A stretch of DNA of 64,000 nt from Limnohabitans sp. T6-5 (GCF_003063315.1 NZ_NERV01000002.1:1116001-1180000); one strand, 5' to 3'; counted from the first letter of the stretch, positions 51,345 through 60,350 are shown. Made by a program: numbers and translations. Notes: a model not told the origin generated them from the letters alone.

Positions 51345-53516
51345 TCACAGGGGCACCGACACCTTGATGCCCGTCATCCAGTTGTGGGGCAGGCCGGGCT
51401 CGAAGTATTGCGTTGTGGCCTGGTTCACGATGACCGAGCCCACATACTGTCGGTCCATCAAATTGTCCACACCGGCCCAGGCCTCCAGGCGCACCGAGCC
51501 CCATTGACTGCGATGGCGCACACGCAGATTCACCAGGTCGTAGCCCGCCACGCGAGAAACCGCTTCGTTCATGTCGCTGGCCCACATGGCCGAACGCGAC
51601 ACCCAGTCTGCAGAAGCGGACAAACCCAGCGACTTGACCCCAAAGCCCTGCTGCGCCCATTGCAGCGAGGCAAACATTTGCTGGTCCGGGATGCCGGGCA
51701 TGCGGTTGCCTGCGGGCACGGTTTTGTCTTTGTAAATCGGGGCTTGTGACGTGCCCGTTTTGGCGGTGGAGGTGAAGGCGCTGTCGTAAGTAGCCTCCAG
51801 CCAGGTAGCCGAGAGCTGCGCACGCCAGTGGTCTGCCAGCTTGGCGTGCCAAGCCAGTTCCACACCTTGACGCAGCGTTTGGGCGGCGTTGGTGTAGGCG
51901 GTCTTGCCAGCATCAGACAGGGCCGTCACGATTTCGCGATCGGTCTGGATGTGGAACACCGCCGCATCGAAGCGCATGTCGCGCGCGGGTGTCCACTTGA
52001 CACCCACTTCTTTGTGCTGGCTTTGCGAAGCGAGCATGTTGGGGTTGAACTGGCCCACCACCGAGCGGGTGTTGCCCGCGCCGGTCACGGCGTAGGCGGC
52101 TTCGGCCAAGGTGGGGGTTTCAAAACCACGGCCCCAGTTGGCGTAAACGTTGAGTTGCTCACTGGCGTGCCAGGTGGCGCCCAGCACGGGGCTGGTGGCG
52201 GCGTAGTTCACCAAGCCAGAGCCGTTGGGGTCGTTGGCAGTCACTGGCATGTCGTCGCGGCTCTTGAGGTCCACGCTGCTGCGACGCACGCCTGCGGTCA
52301 ATGTCCAGGGCGAGCCGCTCAAATTGGGCAGGTGCCAGTTCAGTTGCGCGAACAGGTCGCGGTTGCTGGCTTCGTTGTATTCGTTGCGGGTGATGGCGCC
52401 TGTTTTTTCTCCAGCAGCGGTGGCGCCTCCTTGGCGCTGCTCGCCCGATTGGTCGGCATCCAAGCCCACCACCCAGTCAATCTTGTCGCCAGCATCGGTG
52501 CGCGCTTTGCCGCCCAGCTGCAGGCCCAGGCCTTTGAACTCACGGGCCAGGCCCACCCAAGTGCCTGCTGTGGGGCTGCTCGCTTGGTATTGCAGGTTGT
52601 CTCGTGTACCTGTGTAGGCACGCGCTTGCAGGCGCAAGGCGTCGCTGAAGCGATGTTCAAGCACCGCGCCCAGCTGGTTTTGCGAAACAACTTTGCGCGT
52701 GCGGTTGGCCAGCGCATTGGTGCCTTCCAGACGCGGATCAGCTTTCAACTGCGCCGCCGTCAAGCCCAACGGGTCTTGCGCCATCGGCATGTCAAACATA
52801 TTGGCCACCAGCTTGAGCTTGGTGTCGTCTTGCAGCTGCGTGGTGAGCACGCCATTGAATTGTTTGCGCTGTGCAGCGCTGTTTTTGCGGTAGCCGTCGA
52901 TGTCAAACGTGCTGTAGTCGGCCACGATGCCGACACTGCCGGTGCGCCCGCTGAACTGCACGTCATGGCGGCGCAGGCCGTAGCTGCCCAGGGTGGTGGA
53001 GACATCCAGTTGCGGCTGGTCCCCGGCTTCACGGGTGAAGGTCTGGATCACACCGCCGGCCGAGTTGCCGTACAGCTGGGCCAGCGGACCCGTGAGCACT
53101 TCAATGCGTTCGGCCGAGGTCAGGCTCACCGTCGATGCCTGGCCTTGTCCATCGGGCGTGGTGGCCGGGATGCCGTCGGTGATGAGGCGGATGCCGCGCA
53201 GGCCAAAGGCCGAGCGCGAGCCAAAGCCCCGAATGGAAATCTGCACGTCCTGCGCGTAGTTGTTGCGGTTGAGCGCCACCACGCCAGGCACCTGTGCCAG
53301 CGCCTCGGACAAATTCACCTGCGCGCCCGCGTTGCGGATCGACTCGCCATCGATCACCCGCACCGAGGCCGGGGCATCGAACTGTTTTTGTGCCAGGCGA
53401 CCACTTTGCACGGTGACTTCATCGGTGCTTTGCGCATGGGCTGCAGCGCCCAACAAGCCAACGGTCAGAAGGCTCCAGCTCAAAGGCAGCAAGCGGCAGG
53501 GAATGTGTTGTCTCAT
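51345..53516 (-). CDS. pqqU: TonB-dependent PQQ receptor (PqqU/YncD type)
   Basis: Outer-membrane receptor of 723 residues from ATG 53516. A signal peptide ends AAHAQ, followed by a plug domain and a beta barrel. Resemblance to E. coli YncD/PqqU is strong from memory: SIRGFGSRSAFGLRGIRL and DGIPATTPDGQGQ in the plug, NWGRGFETPTLAE and GNRMPGI in the barrel, and VDNLMDRQYVGSVIVNQ near the end. PqqU imports pyrroloquinoline quinone. Context agrees: the two genes upstream in the operon are quinoprotein-associated. It follows the binding-protein gene after 39 bp. Confidence 0.83.
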   Translation of the reverse strand: MRQHIPCRLLPLSWSLLTVGLLGAAAHAQSTDEVTVQSGRLAQKQFDAPASVRVIDGESIRNAGAQVNLSEALAQVPGVVALNRNNYAQDVQISIRGFGSRSAFGLRGIRLITDGIPATTPDGQGQASTVSLTSAERIEVLTGPLAQLYGNSAGGVIQTFTREAGDQPQLDVSTTLGSYGLRRHDVQFSGRTGSVGIVADYSTFDIDGYRKNSAAQRKQFNGVLTTQLQDDTKLKLVANMFDMPMAQDPLGLTAAQLKADPRLEGTNALANRTRKVVSQNQLGAVLEHRFSDALRLQARAYTGTRDNLQYQASSPTAGTWVGLAREFKGLGLQLGGKARTDAGDKIDWVVGLDADQSGEQRQGGATAAGEKTGAITRNEYNEASNRDLFAQLNWHLPNLSGSPWTLTAGVRRSSVDLKSRDDMPVTANDPNGSGLVNYAATSPVLGATWHASEQLNVYANWGRGFETPTLAEAAYAVTGAGNTRSVVGQFNPNMLASQSQHKEVGVKWTPARDMRFDAAVFHIQTDREIVTALSDAGKTAYTNAAQTLRQGVELAWHAKLADHWRAQLSATWLEATYDSAFTSTAKTGTSQAPIYKDKTVPAGNRMPGIPDQQMFASLQWAQQGFGVKSLGLSASADWVSRSAMWASDMNEAVSRVAGYDLVNLRVRHRSQWGSVRLEAWAGVDNLMDRQYVGSVIVNQATTQYFEPGLPHNWMTGIKVSVPL

Positions 53517-53555
53517 CGGAAATTCTTTTTTCAGGTTTAAAAACAATTCGGGCCG

Positions 53556-54458
53556 TCAAGGCGCCACCAAGGTCAAACCCCGGTCGCGGTACATGGCCAA
53601 CAAGCGGCCATCGGCGCGCAGCTTTTGCAGGGCATTTTCGAGGGCGGTGGCCAGTTGCTTGTTGCCGGACTTGACCGCCATGCCAATCGGCCAGCCGTTG
53701 TCGGCCAACCCGGGCAAGGTCATTTGGGTGAAGCCAAATTTGGCCGCAGGCAGGCCGGACGCCTTCAAGGCAGTTTCGGCCTGGGCACGGCTCACATAGG
53801 CCGCGGCCACTTCACCACGAAGCACGGCCGCGGCAGCCTCAACACCGGACGGGTACATGCGCACCTGGTCTCGCAAGCGGCCACCGCGATAGCCGATCAA
53901 GGTACCGGCCGCGCCGCTGGCCCGTTCTGCCGCCAGCGGCAAGCCCTGCAGGTCATCACCAGACGTCAACGCGGGCAAACGATCGAGTGCATGAAAGACC
54001 ATCAGCACTTCACGCGAATACGGCGCAAAGATCAGGGTCTGGCGGTTTTCCACCATGAGGAACTTGTCCACCGGCACATGCAGCATCACATCGGCCGGGC
54101 CATAGCCCAGGTAGTGGCCTTTCCAGACCATGTTGCGCAGGTCATCGTCCATTTTTTCGCCCGCATCAAAGGGCAGCAAACTCAGCTTGAGTCCCATTTC
54201 GCTGGCCAGGGCCTGCGCCAGCGCCACGTCCACCCCGCTCATGTCCTGGCCTTTGCCGTCCGAATAGGGGGCGTTGTCCTTGTAGAGGGCCACCTTGAGG
54301 ACGCCACTGGCCCGCACTTTGTCAAGGTCAAACAGCTCCTGCGCCTGCGCCTGACCTGTGGCCAGTCCACTGCCCAGACAGGCGGCAGCCGTGGCCGTGA
54401 GCCATTGGCGACGCGAGATGCCGCTGCCCTTGGGGCTGCGCTGCAAAGGGGTGTTCAT
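53556..54458 (-). CDS. Quinoprotein dehydrogenase-associated substrate-binding protein
   Basis: Periplasmic binding protein of 300 residues, family 3 type. The N-terminus carries a twin-arginine motif SRRQWLTATAAA and an AQAQE cleavage site, so Tat export is likely. The body shows VLKVALYKDNAPYSD, MSGVDVALAQALASEMGL, and the ADVMLHVPVDKFLM region typical of the MxaJ/XoxJ-like proteins found with PQQ alcohol dehydrogenases. Those proteins are thought to help assemble or feed the dehydrogenase and not to serve an ABC importer; none is encoded nearby. AGGAGA lies 5 nt before the ATG. It sits between pedF and pqqU. Confidence 0.85.
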   Translation of the reverse strand: MNTPLQRSPKGSGISRRQWLTATAAACLGSGLATGQAQAQELFDLDKVRASGVLKVALYKDNAPYSDGKGQDMSGVDVALAQALASEMGLKLSLLPFDAGEKMDDDLRNMVWKGHYLGYGPADVMLHVPVDKFLMVENRQTLIFAPYSREVLMVFHALDRLPALTSGDDLQGLPLAAERASGAAGTLIGYRGGRLRDQVRMYPSGVEAAAAVLRGEVAAAYVSRAQAETALKASGLPAAKFGFTQMTLPGLADNGWPIGMAVKSGNKQLATALENALQKLRADGRLLAMYRDRGLTLVAP

Positions 54459-54506
54459 GGTGTCTCCTGAAATTGGATGTTTTGGAATGAGGGATCAACG
54501 CAACGA

Positions 54507-54995
54507 TTATTTGTCGCGGCGGGTTTCCAGATAGCTGCGGATGGCCCAAATCGCTTCCTGGCTCAGCGTGGATTCAAAGGGGGGCATGTAGACGCGGCCA
54601 TCGCGGGTGCGGCCACGGCGCACGGTGGCCACGTAGTACTCGTCCATTTCGGCAAAGCAGGCGCTTTTCTTTTGCGCATCGGCCATGCCGGTGCAATCGG
54701 CGTCGAGTTTGCGCAGGTCAGGGGCGATACCGCCCGAGATGGCTTCCAGCCCGTGGCAACGGGCGCAGTTCTGGTTGTAGGCCGAGGTGCCAATGCGCAG
54801 CGCCTCTTTGGCCGCCGGGCCGCTGCTGTAGGGGTTGCTGGGCAGCCATTTGTCGCCCAGCTGGGGCAGGGTGTGGGTGTCGACCGCCTGGGGGGTCACA
54901 TCGCCATGGGCCCATGCAGCGTTGCCTAGCACCACCAGGCCGGTGGCCAGCAAAGCGTTTCGCAAACAAGAAATGAGCAAGGAACTGGTTGTCAT
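54507..54995 (-). CDS. pedF: Cytochrome c-550 (PedF type)
   Basis: Single-haem c-type cytochrome, 162 residues. The signal peptide ends AAWAHG; the haem site CARCH is at 77-81, and a Met ligand is offered by VYMPPFE near 137. The spacing HGDVTPQAVDT, SAYNQNCARCHGLEAISGG and SQEAIWAIRSYLE resembles PedF, the electron acceptor of PQQ alcohol dehydrogenases in Pseudomonas and Comamonadaceae. Two extra Cys (DADCTG, SACFAE) may form a disulfide. It is the first gene after the sigma-54 promoter at 55033-55047. Confidence 0.88.
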   Translation of the reverse strand: MTTSSLLISCLRNALLATGLVVLGNAAWAHGDVTPQAVDTHTLPQLGDKWLPSNPYSSGPAAKEALRIGTSAYNQNCARCHGLEAISGGIAPDLRKLDADCTGMADAQKKSACFAEMDEYYVATVRRGRTRDGRVYMPPFESTLSQEAIWAIRSYLETRRDK

Positions 54996-55032
54996 GAAAT
55001 GAACTCGTGAAGTGAAAAGATGTTCTGTCTTG

Positions 55033-55047
55033 GCAAATAGCGTGCCA
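55033..55047 (-). promoter_or_regulatory. Sigma-54 promoter of the pedF operon
   Basis: TGGCACGCTATTTGC on the minus strand matches the -24/-12 consensus TGGCAC-N5-TTGC at every fixed position. The GC element lies 38 bp before the pedF ATG. A sigma-54 activator is encoded divergently next to it. Confidence 0.88.
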
Positions 55048-55184
55048 TGTTTGCACCCGTCCGCCGGGCCTGCACCGATCCCCAATGGCACAGGGGCCAG
55101 CGTTACTGTCACGCCCTTGTTGCAAATGGGGACACTTTTCTCTCAGACGTCCTCGCCAACCCCGCTTCAGGACGGGCCAGCCCT

Positions 55185-55199
55185 TGGCCGGGGTTTTGC
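55185..55199 (+). promoter_or_regulatory. Weaker sigma-54-like site facing the activator gene
   Basis: TGGCCGGGGTTTTGC keeps the GG and GC doublets at the proper 10-bp separation but lacks the CA of the -24 box. It lies 173 bp before the activator ATG and could give autoregulation. Confidence 0.4.
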
Positions 55200-55372
55200 A
55201 TGTGTTGAAAAACGACACACTTTGGCCCCCGGGAGATGACTTGCGTCAAGAAAATGAAAGCTTCAGGCCTGACCATGGCACACTGACCGGCTCAACAGAT
55301 CCGGCGAACTCACAAGAATTAGACGGGATGCACAGCGCCATGTGGGCTGTGACAGATCCCCTAGGAGACACC

Positions 55373-57598
55373 ATGCTCAGCATGCCTGCACGCGCACCGA
55401 CCGTGGCCCCGGGTCAAGGCATCTATGCGCTCGACAGCGACCACCACCGCAGTGTGATTCAACAATCGCATGGCCGCAGCCATTCGTTTGGACTTCACGC
55501 CTCGGAAAAACCCGATTTTTCGCCGCTGCGCAGTGCAGAGATCACCTCCGCTCGCGATGAAAACCGACTGCTCTACCAGCACGCCAGCCCCGTCATGGAG
55601 ACGCTCTACGAGCAGATCGCCAACACCCACAGCATGGTGCTGCTGACGTCGAGCAACGGGCTCATCCTGCACTCGCTGGGTGATGCCGATTTCCTCGAAA
55701 AAGCCTCCCGTGTGGCCTTGATGCCCGGCGTGGAATGGTCCGAGCAAAGCAAAGGCACCAACGCCATTGGCACCGCCTTGACCGAGGGCAAACCCTTGGT
55801 TGTGCACGGCAACGACCACTTTTTGCAGGCCAACCAGTTTCTGACCTGCTCGTGCACCCCCATCTTTGATCCCTACGGCAAAGTCATGGGCGCACTCGAT
55901 GTCACGGGTGACGAGCGCAGTTACCACCAGCACACCATGGCGCTGGTGCGCATGTCGGCCCAGATGATCGAGAACCACATGTTTGCCAATGTGTTTCCCG
56001 ATGCCTTGCGGATTCACTTTCATACCCGGCCCGAATTCCTCAGCACCTTGGTCGAAGGCATCATCGTCTTCACGCTGGACGGGCGGTTTTTGTCGGCCAA
56101 CCGCAGCGCCCAGTTCCAGCTGGGTCTGTCGGTCAATGCCATGCAGGCGCACACCTTCTCGTCGCTGTTCAACCAGCCGATCTCGCAGTTTCATGACCGC
56201 TTGCGCCACGCCGCAGGCCAGCCGGTGAACCTGTGCATGCACAACGGCGTGCAGGTGTTCTGTCAGGCACGCCTCAAACCCAGCAACATCTGGTTCAGCG
56301 GCATGCAAGACGCCTTCACCGCCGCAGGCCCCAGCCAGGCCACGCCTGTCGAGCCCCCCACACCCAGCCCGGCCACCCGCGCCACCACCGCCGCAGCGGC
56401 AGGTCGGGCCAGCTTGTCGAGCTTGCACTACCTGAACACTGGCGACCCACAAGTGGCCGCCGTGCTGCACAAGCTACAGCGCGTGCAGGGCAGCGACATC
56501 CCGATCATGATCCTGGGCGAAACCGGCACCGGCAAAGACATCCTGGCGCAGGCCATTCACAACGACTCAGCAAGGGCGCGGCGGCCCTTTGTGTCCATCA
56601 ACTGCGCCTCCATTCCTGAAACCCTGATCGAGTCCGAACTCTTTGGCTACGAAGAAGGCGCGTTCACCGGCGCCAAACGGCGCGGCGCCCCGGGCAAGAT
56701 CCAGATGGCCCACGGCGGCACGCTGTTTCTAGACGAAATCGGCGACATGCCCACCCAGCTGCAGGCGCGTTTGCTGCGCGTGCTGCAAGAGCGCCGGGTC
56801 ACGCCCTTGGGCTCGGGCAAGGAATACGAGGTGGACGTGATGCTCATTTGCGCCACCAACAAAAACCTCAAGACCCTGATCGCCCAAGGCCAGTTCCGCG
56901 AAGACCTGTACTACCGCCTGAACGGCCTGGTGGTGCGGCTGCCCGCCCTGCGCGAACGCTCGGACTTTGAGGTGGTGGCCAACAAAATCCTGTTCAACCT
57001 GTGCACGCCAGAGCAGCACATCAGCGTGTCGCCCGGCGTCATGGCGATGTTCAAGCAGTACCGCTGGCCTGGCAACTTCCGCCAGCTGCACAACCTCTTG
57101 CGCACCGCCGTGGTCATGGTGGGCCACAGTGGCGAGATCGAGGTCGAGCACCTGCCCGATGATTTTCTGGACGAAGTGCAGCAAGTCCTGGCCCAGCCCG
57201 GCACACCCGAGCCCCTGCCTTGCGAAGAAGCCGCGCTGGGCATGCCTTTGGCGCCCGCCTCGACCAGTCATTTGTCCACACACACCAACCCACTCAGCAA
57301 GGCATACACGACCCCGTTGTCGGCCCCGGATGCCTTGGTTTCGCCCCACAGCAACTCGAGCGCCAGCGCCGCCCCCATCTGGATGGCCCCCCCGAGTGCC
57401 AACGAAGCACCGCCCCCCGTAGCAACACCCACACCGTCGGTCGGCGCCCCCCGCCTGCAAGACGTCGCCCTGCAGGCCATGACCGATGCGCTGCGCCAAT
57501 GCCGGGGCAATGTGTCTGCGGCGGCCAAGCTGCTGGGCGTGTCGCGCAACACCATCTACCGCAAAAAAGACCAGCTACCGGCCGACGTCTGGGGTTGA
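55373..57598 (+). CDS. AcoR-like sigma-54-dependent activator
   Basis: Enhancer-binding protein of 741 residues. ATG 55373 is chosen because AGGAGA lies 5 nt upstream; the frame is open from 55085 but those codons cover the promoter region. A GAF domain spans about 85-180 (TNAIGTALTEGKPLVVHG), a PAS-like region about 220-300, and the AAA+ domain about 350-590 with GETGTGK (382-388) and the sigma-54 contact GAFTGA (429-434). A Pro/Ser-rich linker leads to a Fis-type helix-turn-helix at about 700-735 (GNVSAAAKLLGVSRNTIYRK). The architecture is that of AcoR, which senses acetoin or alcohol-related metabolites. It is divergent from the pedF operon and is the obvious activator for it. The 3' end overlaps the convergent hydrolase gene by 24 bp. 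Confidence 0.93.
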   Translation: MLSMPARAPTVAPGQGIYALDSDHHRSVIQQSHGRSHSFGLHASEKPDFSPLRSAEITSARDENRLLYQHASPVMETLYEQIANTHSMVLLTSSNGLILHSLGDADFLEKASRVALMPGVEWSEQSKGTNAIGTALTEGKPLVVHGNDHFLQANQFLTCSCTPIFDPYGKVMGALDVTGDERSYHQHTMALVRMSAQMIENHMFANVFPDALRIHFHTRPEFLSTLVEGIIVFTLDGRFLSANRSAQFQLGLSVNAMQAHTFSSLFNQPISQFHDRLRHAAGQPVNLCMHNGVQVFCQARLKPSNIWFSGMQDAFTAAGPSQATPVEPPTPSPATRATTAAAAGRASLSSLHYLNTGDPQVAAVLHKLQRVQGSDIPIMILGETGTGKDILAQAIHNDSARARRPFVSINCASIPETLIESELFGYEEGAFTGAKRRGAPGKIQMAHGGTLFLDEIGDMPTQLQARLLRVLQERRVTPLGSGKEYEVDVMLICATNKNLKTLIAQGQFREDLYYRLNGLVVRLPALRERSDFEVVANKILFNLCTPEQHISVSPGVMAMFKQYRWPGNFRQLHNLLRTAVVMVGHSGEIEVEHLPDDFLDEVQQVLAQPGTPEPLPCEEAALGMPLAPASTSHLSTHTNPLSKAYTTPLSAPDALVSPHSNSSASAAPIWMAPPSANEAPPPVATPTPSVGAPRLQDVALQAMTDALRQCRGNVSAAAKLLGVSRNTIYRKKDQLPADVWG

Positions 57599-58762
57599 TG
57601 CGCACAGCCCTGGCCAGGGGCTGGGGCGCGTGGTCTGGTCCATCCACGACAACTCCACCTCGCGCCAGGCCCGCAGCTGGTTGAACACATGCTGCTGACG
57701 CTGCTGGTTCTGCCAAGCCTCATTTAAATCGGGGTGGGTGCGCTTGGCCGATGGCGTTGTCCACAGATCGGTGGACTGTTTGGGTGTCTGATCTGCCCCC
57801 GGTGTTCGTGCCTGTGTGGGCGTGACATCGGCAGCCCAAGCCTGCGGCGGGGGCAAATCCTGCACCGCTTCGGCCTCTGACCAACCCCGATCCAGCCCCT
57901 GCCAGGCGTACTGCACCAAGCCACACAGGTACTGCTGCTGACGCTGCAAAGCCGCCTGCACCTGCCCCGGCCCGCTCACCAGCTGCTGCCCCACCAGCCA
58001 CTGCGGCTGCCAGGCGCGCAGCTCGGCCAGCGCCTGCAGCCACCCTTGCACGCTGCCTTGGGCCAACACGGGCAGCTGCGGGCCATCGACCAGACCACCG
58101 GCCAACACAATGCCGCCGTCCTCGGACCACAGCACCAAATCGCTTTCAGAATGGGCGTGGCGCATCTCGCGCACCCGCCAGGCGCGGCCGCCAGCTTGCA
58201 GACTTTGTCCGTCCACCAAGACTTGGGTGGGCACCACAATCCGGGTGCCGCGCAAGGCCGTGGCGCCCAAATCCTGCCGCAAGGCCGCCAGACAATCGGG
58301 GCAGCGTTTGCGCATGGCGTCGCGGGTGCCCGATGTGGCCGCTGCGGCCAGCCCGAAAGCCCCATTGGCCAGCACCTGCTCGGCGTGGGCATGGGTGTTG
58401 ATCAAGCCCACCACCCTGGGGGCTGCGCTGGGCGCCCCCTTGCTCGACAACTTGTGCGACAACTTGCGGCAGGCCAGGTCTTGTTGCAGCGCACGGCCCA
58501 CGCGCTCGGTCGGGCCGGGGTCCACCACCGTGACGTGCTGGCCTTGCCCCAGCACCACCGTGGTGGCCACATGCGCGCGCCCCGCAGGCGTGACCGAGGG
58601 CCAATGCCCATGCACCGCTGCCACCCCAGGCACCACACTTTGCCAGGCCAGGGCAGGCGCATCCCGGCACGTCAGCGCCCAGCTGCTGGCGGGCCACAAC
58701 AGCCCAACCCAAGCCAGGCTCAGCAGCACGAACACCCCCAGGCGACGGAACACTTGTGTCAC
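57575..58762 (-). CDS. Quinoprotein relay-type metallo-beta-lactamase-fold hydrolase
   Basis: Periplasmic MBL-fold protein, about 395 residues if it starts at GTG 58762 (another GTG at 58753). Either start gives a signal peptide (VFVLLSLAWVGLLWP, cleaved before LTCRD). The frame is open much further upstream, but that part would overlap the divergent gene and is not coding-like. The metal motif reads THAHAEQ in place of HxHxDH, followed by the MRHAHSESDLVLW and LAGGLVDGP strands seen in quinoprotein relay system zinc hydrolases. The C-terminal 110 residues are Gln-rich and unlike the family. It converges on the activator and belongs to the PQQ locus by context. Confidence 0.75.
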   Translation of the reverse strand: MTQVFRRLGVFVLLSLAWVGLLWPASSWALTCRDAPALAWQSVVPGVAAVHGHWPSVTPAGRAHVATTVVLGQGQHVTVVDPGPTERVGRALQQDLACRKLSHKLSSKGAPSAAPRVVGLINTHAHAEQVLANGAFGLAAAATSGTRDAMRKRCPDCLAALRQDLGATALRGTRIVVPTQVLVDGQSLQAGGRAWRVREMRHAHSESDLVLWSEDGGIVLAGGLVDGPQLPVLAQGSVQGWLQALAELRAWQPQWLVGQQLVSGPGQVQAALQRQQQYLCGLVQYAWQGLDRGWSEAEAVQDLPPPQAWAADVTPTQARTPGADQTPKQSTDLWTTPSAKRTHPDLNEAWQNQQRQQHVFNQLRAWREVELSWMDQTTRPSPWPGLCASTPDVGR

Positions 58763-58957
58763 AGCGCCACGCCGCCCTGCTCCAAATTGGAACAAGCCAA
58801 GCGCATCGCGTCGCCCGTGCGTCGGCCCCAAGGGGTGAAACTGATCAGAATGGGTGGCACTTTTGTTGCTCAGTGAAATGGTTTGGCGCACAGCGCTGAC
58901 ATGTTCGCACATGCAGCACTTGCCATGCCAGCCCACCAAACAGGAGTTGATCCCCGC

Positions 58958-59719
58958 ATGAACGCACTCGCACCTTCGGCCAGTCGATGGCACCAACGCA
59001 TGTGGGGCGCCCTGCTGGTCAAACGCTTGCCGGTCATCGGCCGCCCCAGTTTGTCGCTGGAGCAAGCGCCGCAAGGGCTGTTCCTGCTGTGGCTGGCCTT
59101 CATGGGTTTGCTGGTGTTTGGCGCGGCGCTCATGTGGCAGCACGGCCTGTGGCACCGACTGGTGCAGGCCGACCCCACGGGCCTGACCATCGTCATCGTG
59201 CTGTTGTTCTTGGGCTGCTCGGTCTGGGCGGGCATGCGCTGCTGGGCGTTGGGCTTGCAATGGCAGGCGCTGCAAAGCGGTGGGGCCATGGCCACTGCCG
59301 AACAAGTCAGCTGGGCGCACGACTACCTGCAAGCGCGTGGCCATGCGCACACCGACAAAAGCATCTTGCTGCAGGTGCTGAGCGACCGGGCGCACGGCCC
59401 GCAAGAGATGGCCTGGTGGCTCAACGGCATCCAGCTCAAGCTGGGCTTGCTGGGCAAGGTGATCGGTTTTTCGGTGCTGGCCCTGGAGCTGGGACGCATG
59501 GACGGCTTTGACCCGCAGCAATCGGCGCAAATGCTCAAAAGCCTGACGGGCGGACTGGGCATTGCGCTGTTGACCACCATCACCGGGCTGGCGGCCAACA
59601 TCCTGCTGGGCTTGCAGCTCATGCGCATTGACCGCTTTGCCGACGGCCTGGTGGCCAAAATTTTGACGCTGGGCGAGGCGCAGGCCATACAGTCCAGCGT
59701 CACCGGGGCCGTCGAATGA
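58958..59719 (+). CDS. MotA/TolQ/ExbB-like proton-channel protein
   Basis: A 253-residue membrane protein. Two N-terminal helices (about 40-60 and 75-95) precede a cytoplasmic loop, then two more helices carry the ExbB/TolQ/MotA signature: KLGLLGKVIGFSVLALEL and GGLGIALLTTITGLAANILL (about 170-235). These proteins form pentameric ion channels that work with a single-helix partner, which here is the next gene (4-bp overlap). The gene heads a four-gene set. AGGAG lies 12 nt before the ATG, a longer gap than usual. Confidence 0.85.
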   Translation: MNALAPSASRWHQRMWGALLVKRLPVIGRPSLSLEQAPQGLFLLWLAFMGLLVFGAALMWQHGLWHRLVQADPTGLTIVIVLLFLGCSVWAGMRCWALGLQWQALQSGGAMATAEQVSWAHDYLQARGHAHTDKSILLQVLSDRAHGPQEMAWWLNGIQLKLGLLGKVIGFSVLALELGRMDGFDPQQSAQMLKSLTGGLGIALLTTITGLAANILLGLQLMRIDRFADGLVAKILTLGEAQAIQSSVTGAVE

Positions 59720-60327
59720 GCATTGGCCGCAGCACCCGCGACACCGAGACGGACCCGTTTTACGACATGTTGTTCAACATGTTGATCGCCTTCGTTTTTT
59801 GCTTTGTGATCGCGCTGCTGTCCTTCAACCCGCAGGCCAAAAAGGCCGGTGACGTGCCCGCCAAAGCCGAGTTCATGATCACCGTGTCCTGGCCCGACGA
59901 AAACCCCAACGACCTGGACACCTGGGTGATGGAGCCCGGCGGCAAGCTGCTGTGGTTTCGCCAGCGCGACGTGGGCATGTTGCACCTGGACCGTGACGAC
60001 CGGGGCGACAAAAACAACTCGGTGGTCGTCAACGGCCAAACCGTGAGCAGCGCCGCACGGCAAGAAATCGTCACCCTGCGCGGCCTGGTGGCCGGCGAAT
60101 ACGTGGTCAACGCCCACTATTACGAAAGCCGCAACCAACTGCCCGTGGACGCCACCGTGACCGTGGTCAAGATCAACCCCCAGGCGGAAATCATCTTCAC
60201 TGGCACCCAGCAAATTGGCGCCAAAGGCGAAGAACGCACCCTGGTGCGCTTTTCAATTGACGACCACGGCCAGGTGCTGGACGTGAACACCACCCCCAAA
60301 CCCATCGTGATGCGCTCGGGCATCTGA
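59716..60327 (+). CDS. Single-helix channel partner with periplasmic beta domain
   Basis: A 203-residue protein I cannot assign firmly. One N-terminal helix (about 17-38) begins with an Asp, FYDMLFNMLIAFVFCFVIAL, placed like the proton-carrying Asp of ExbD, TolR and MotB. The periplasmic part starts ITVSWPDENPNDLDTWVMEP and GGKLLWFRQRDVGMLHLDRD, recalling the DUF2135-type sandwich with clustered Asp. There is no OmpA-like peptidoglycan domain. It overlaps the channel gene by 4 bp and is its likely stator partner. Confidence 0.78.
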   Translation: MSIGRSTRDTETDPFYDMLFNMLIAFVFCFVIALLSFNPQAKKAGDVPAKAEFMITVSWPDENPNDLDTWVMEPGGKLLWFRQRDVGMLHLDRDDRGDKNNSVVVNGQTVSSAARQEIVTLRGLVAGEYVVNAHYYESRNQLPVDATVTVVKINPQAEIIFTGTQQIGAKGEERTLVRFSIDDHGQVLDVNTTPKPIVMRSGI

Positions 60328-60350
60328 ACACCCATCCCTGAAAAACCCAC

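Noticed and set aside
55085..55372. Longer N-terminus for the sigma-54 activator
   Set aside because: These codons overlap the candidate promoter sites, and a good ribosome site exists at the ATG 55373.
58763..59530. Upstream extension of the relay hydrolase frame
   Set aside because: It is antisense to the channel gene, low in complexity and would bury the signal peptide in the middle of the protein.
58958..60327. Zorya-type ZorAB
   Set aside because: The channel protein lacks the long cytoplasmic coiled-coil tail, the partner has no OmpA-like domain, and no ZorC, ZorD or ZorE gene follows.
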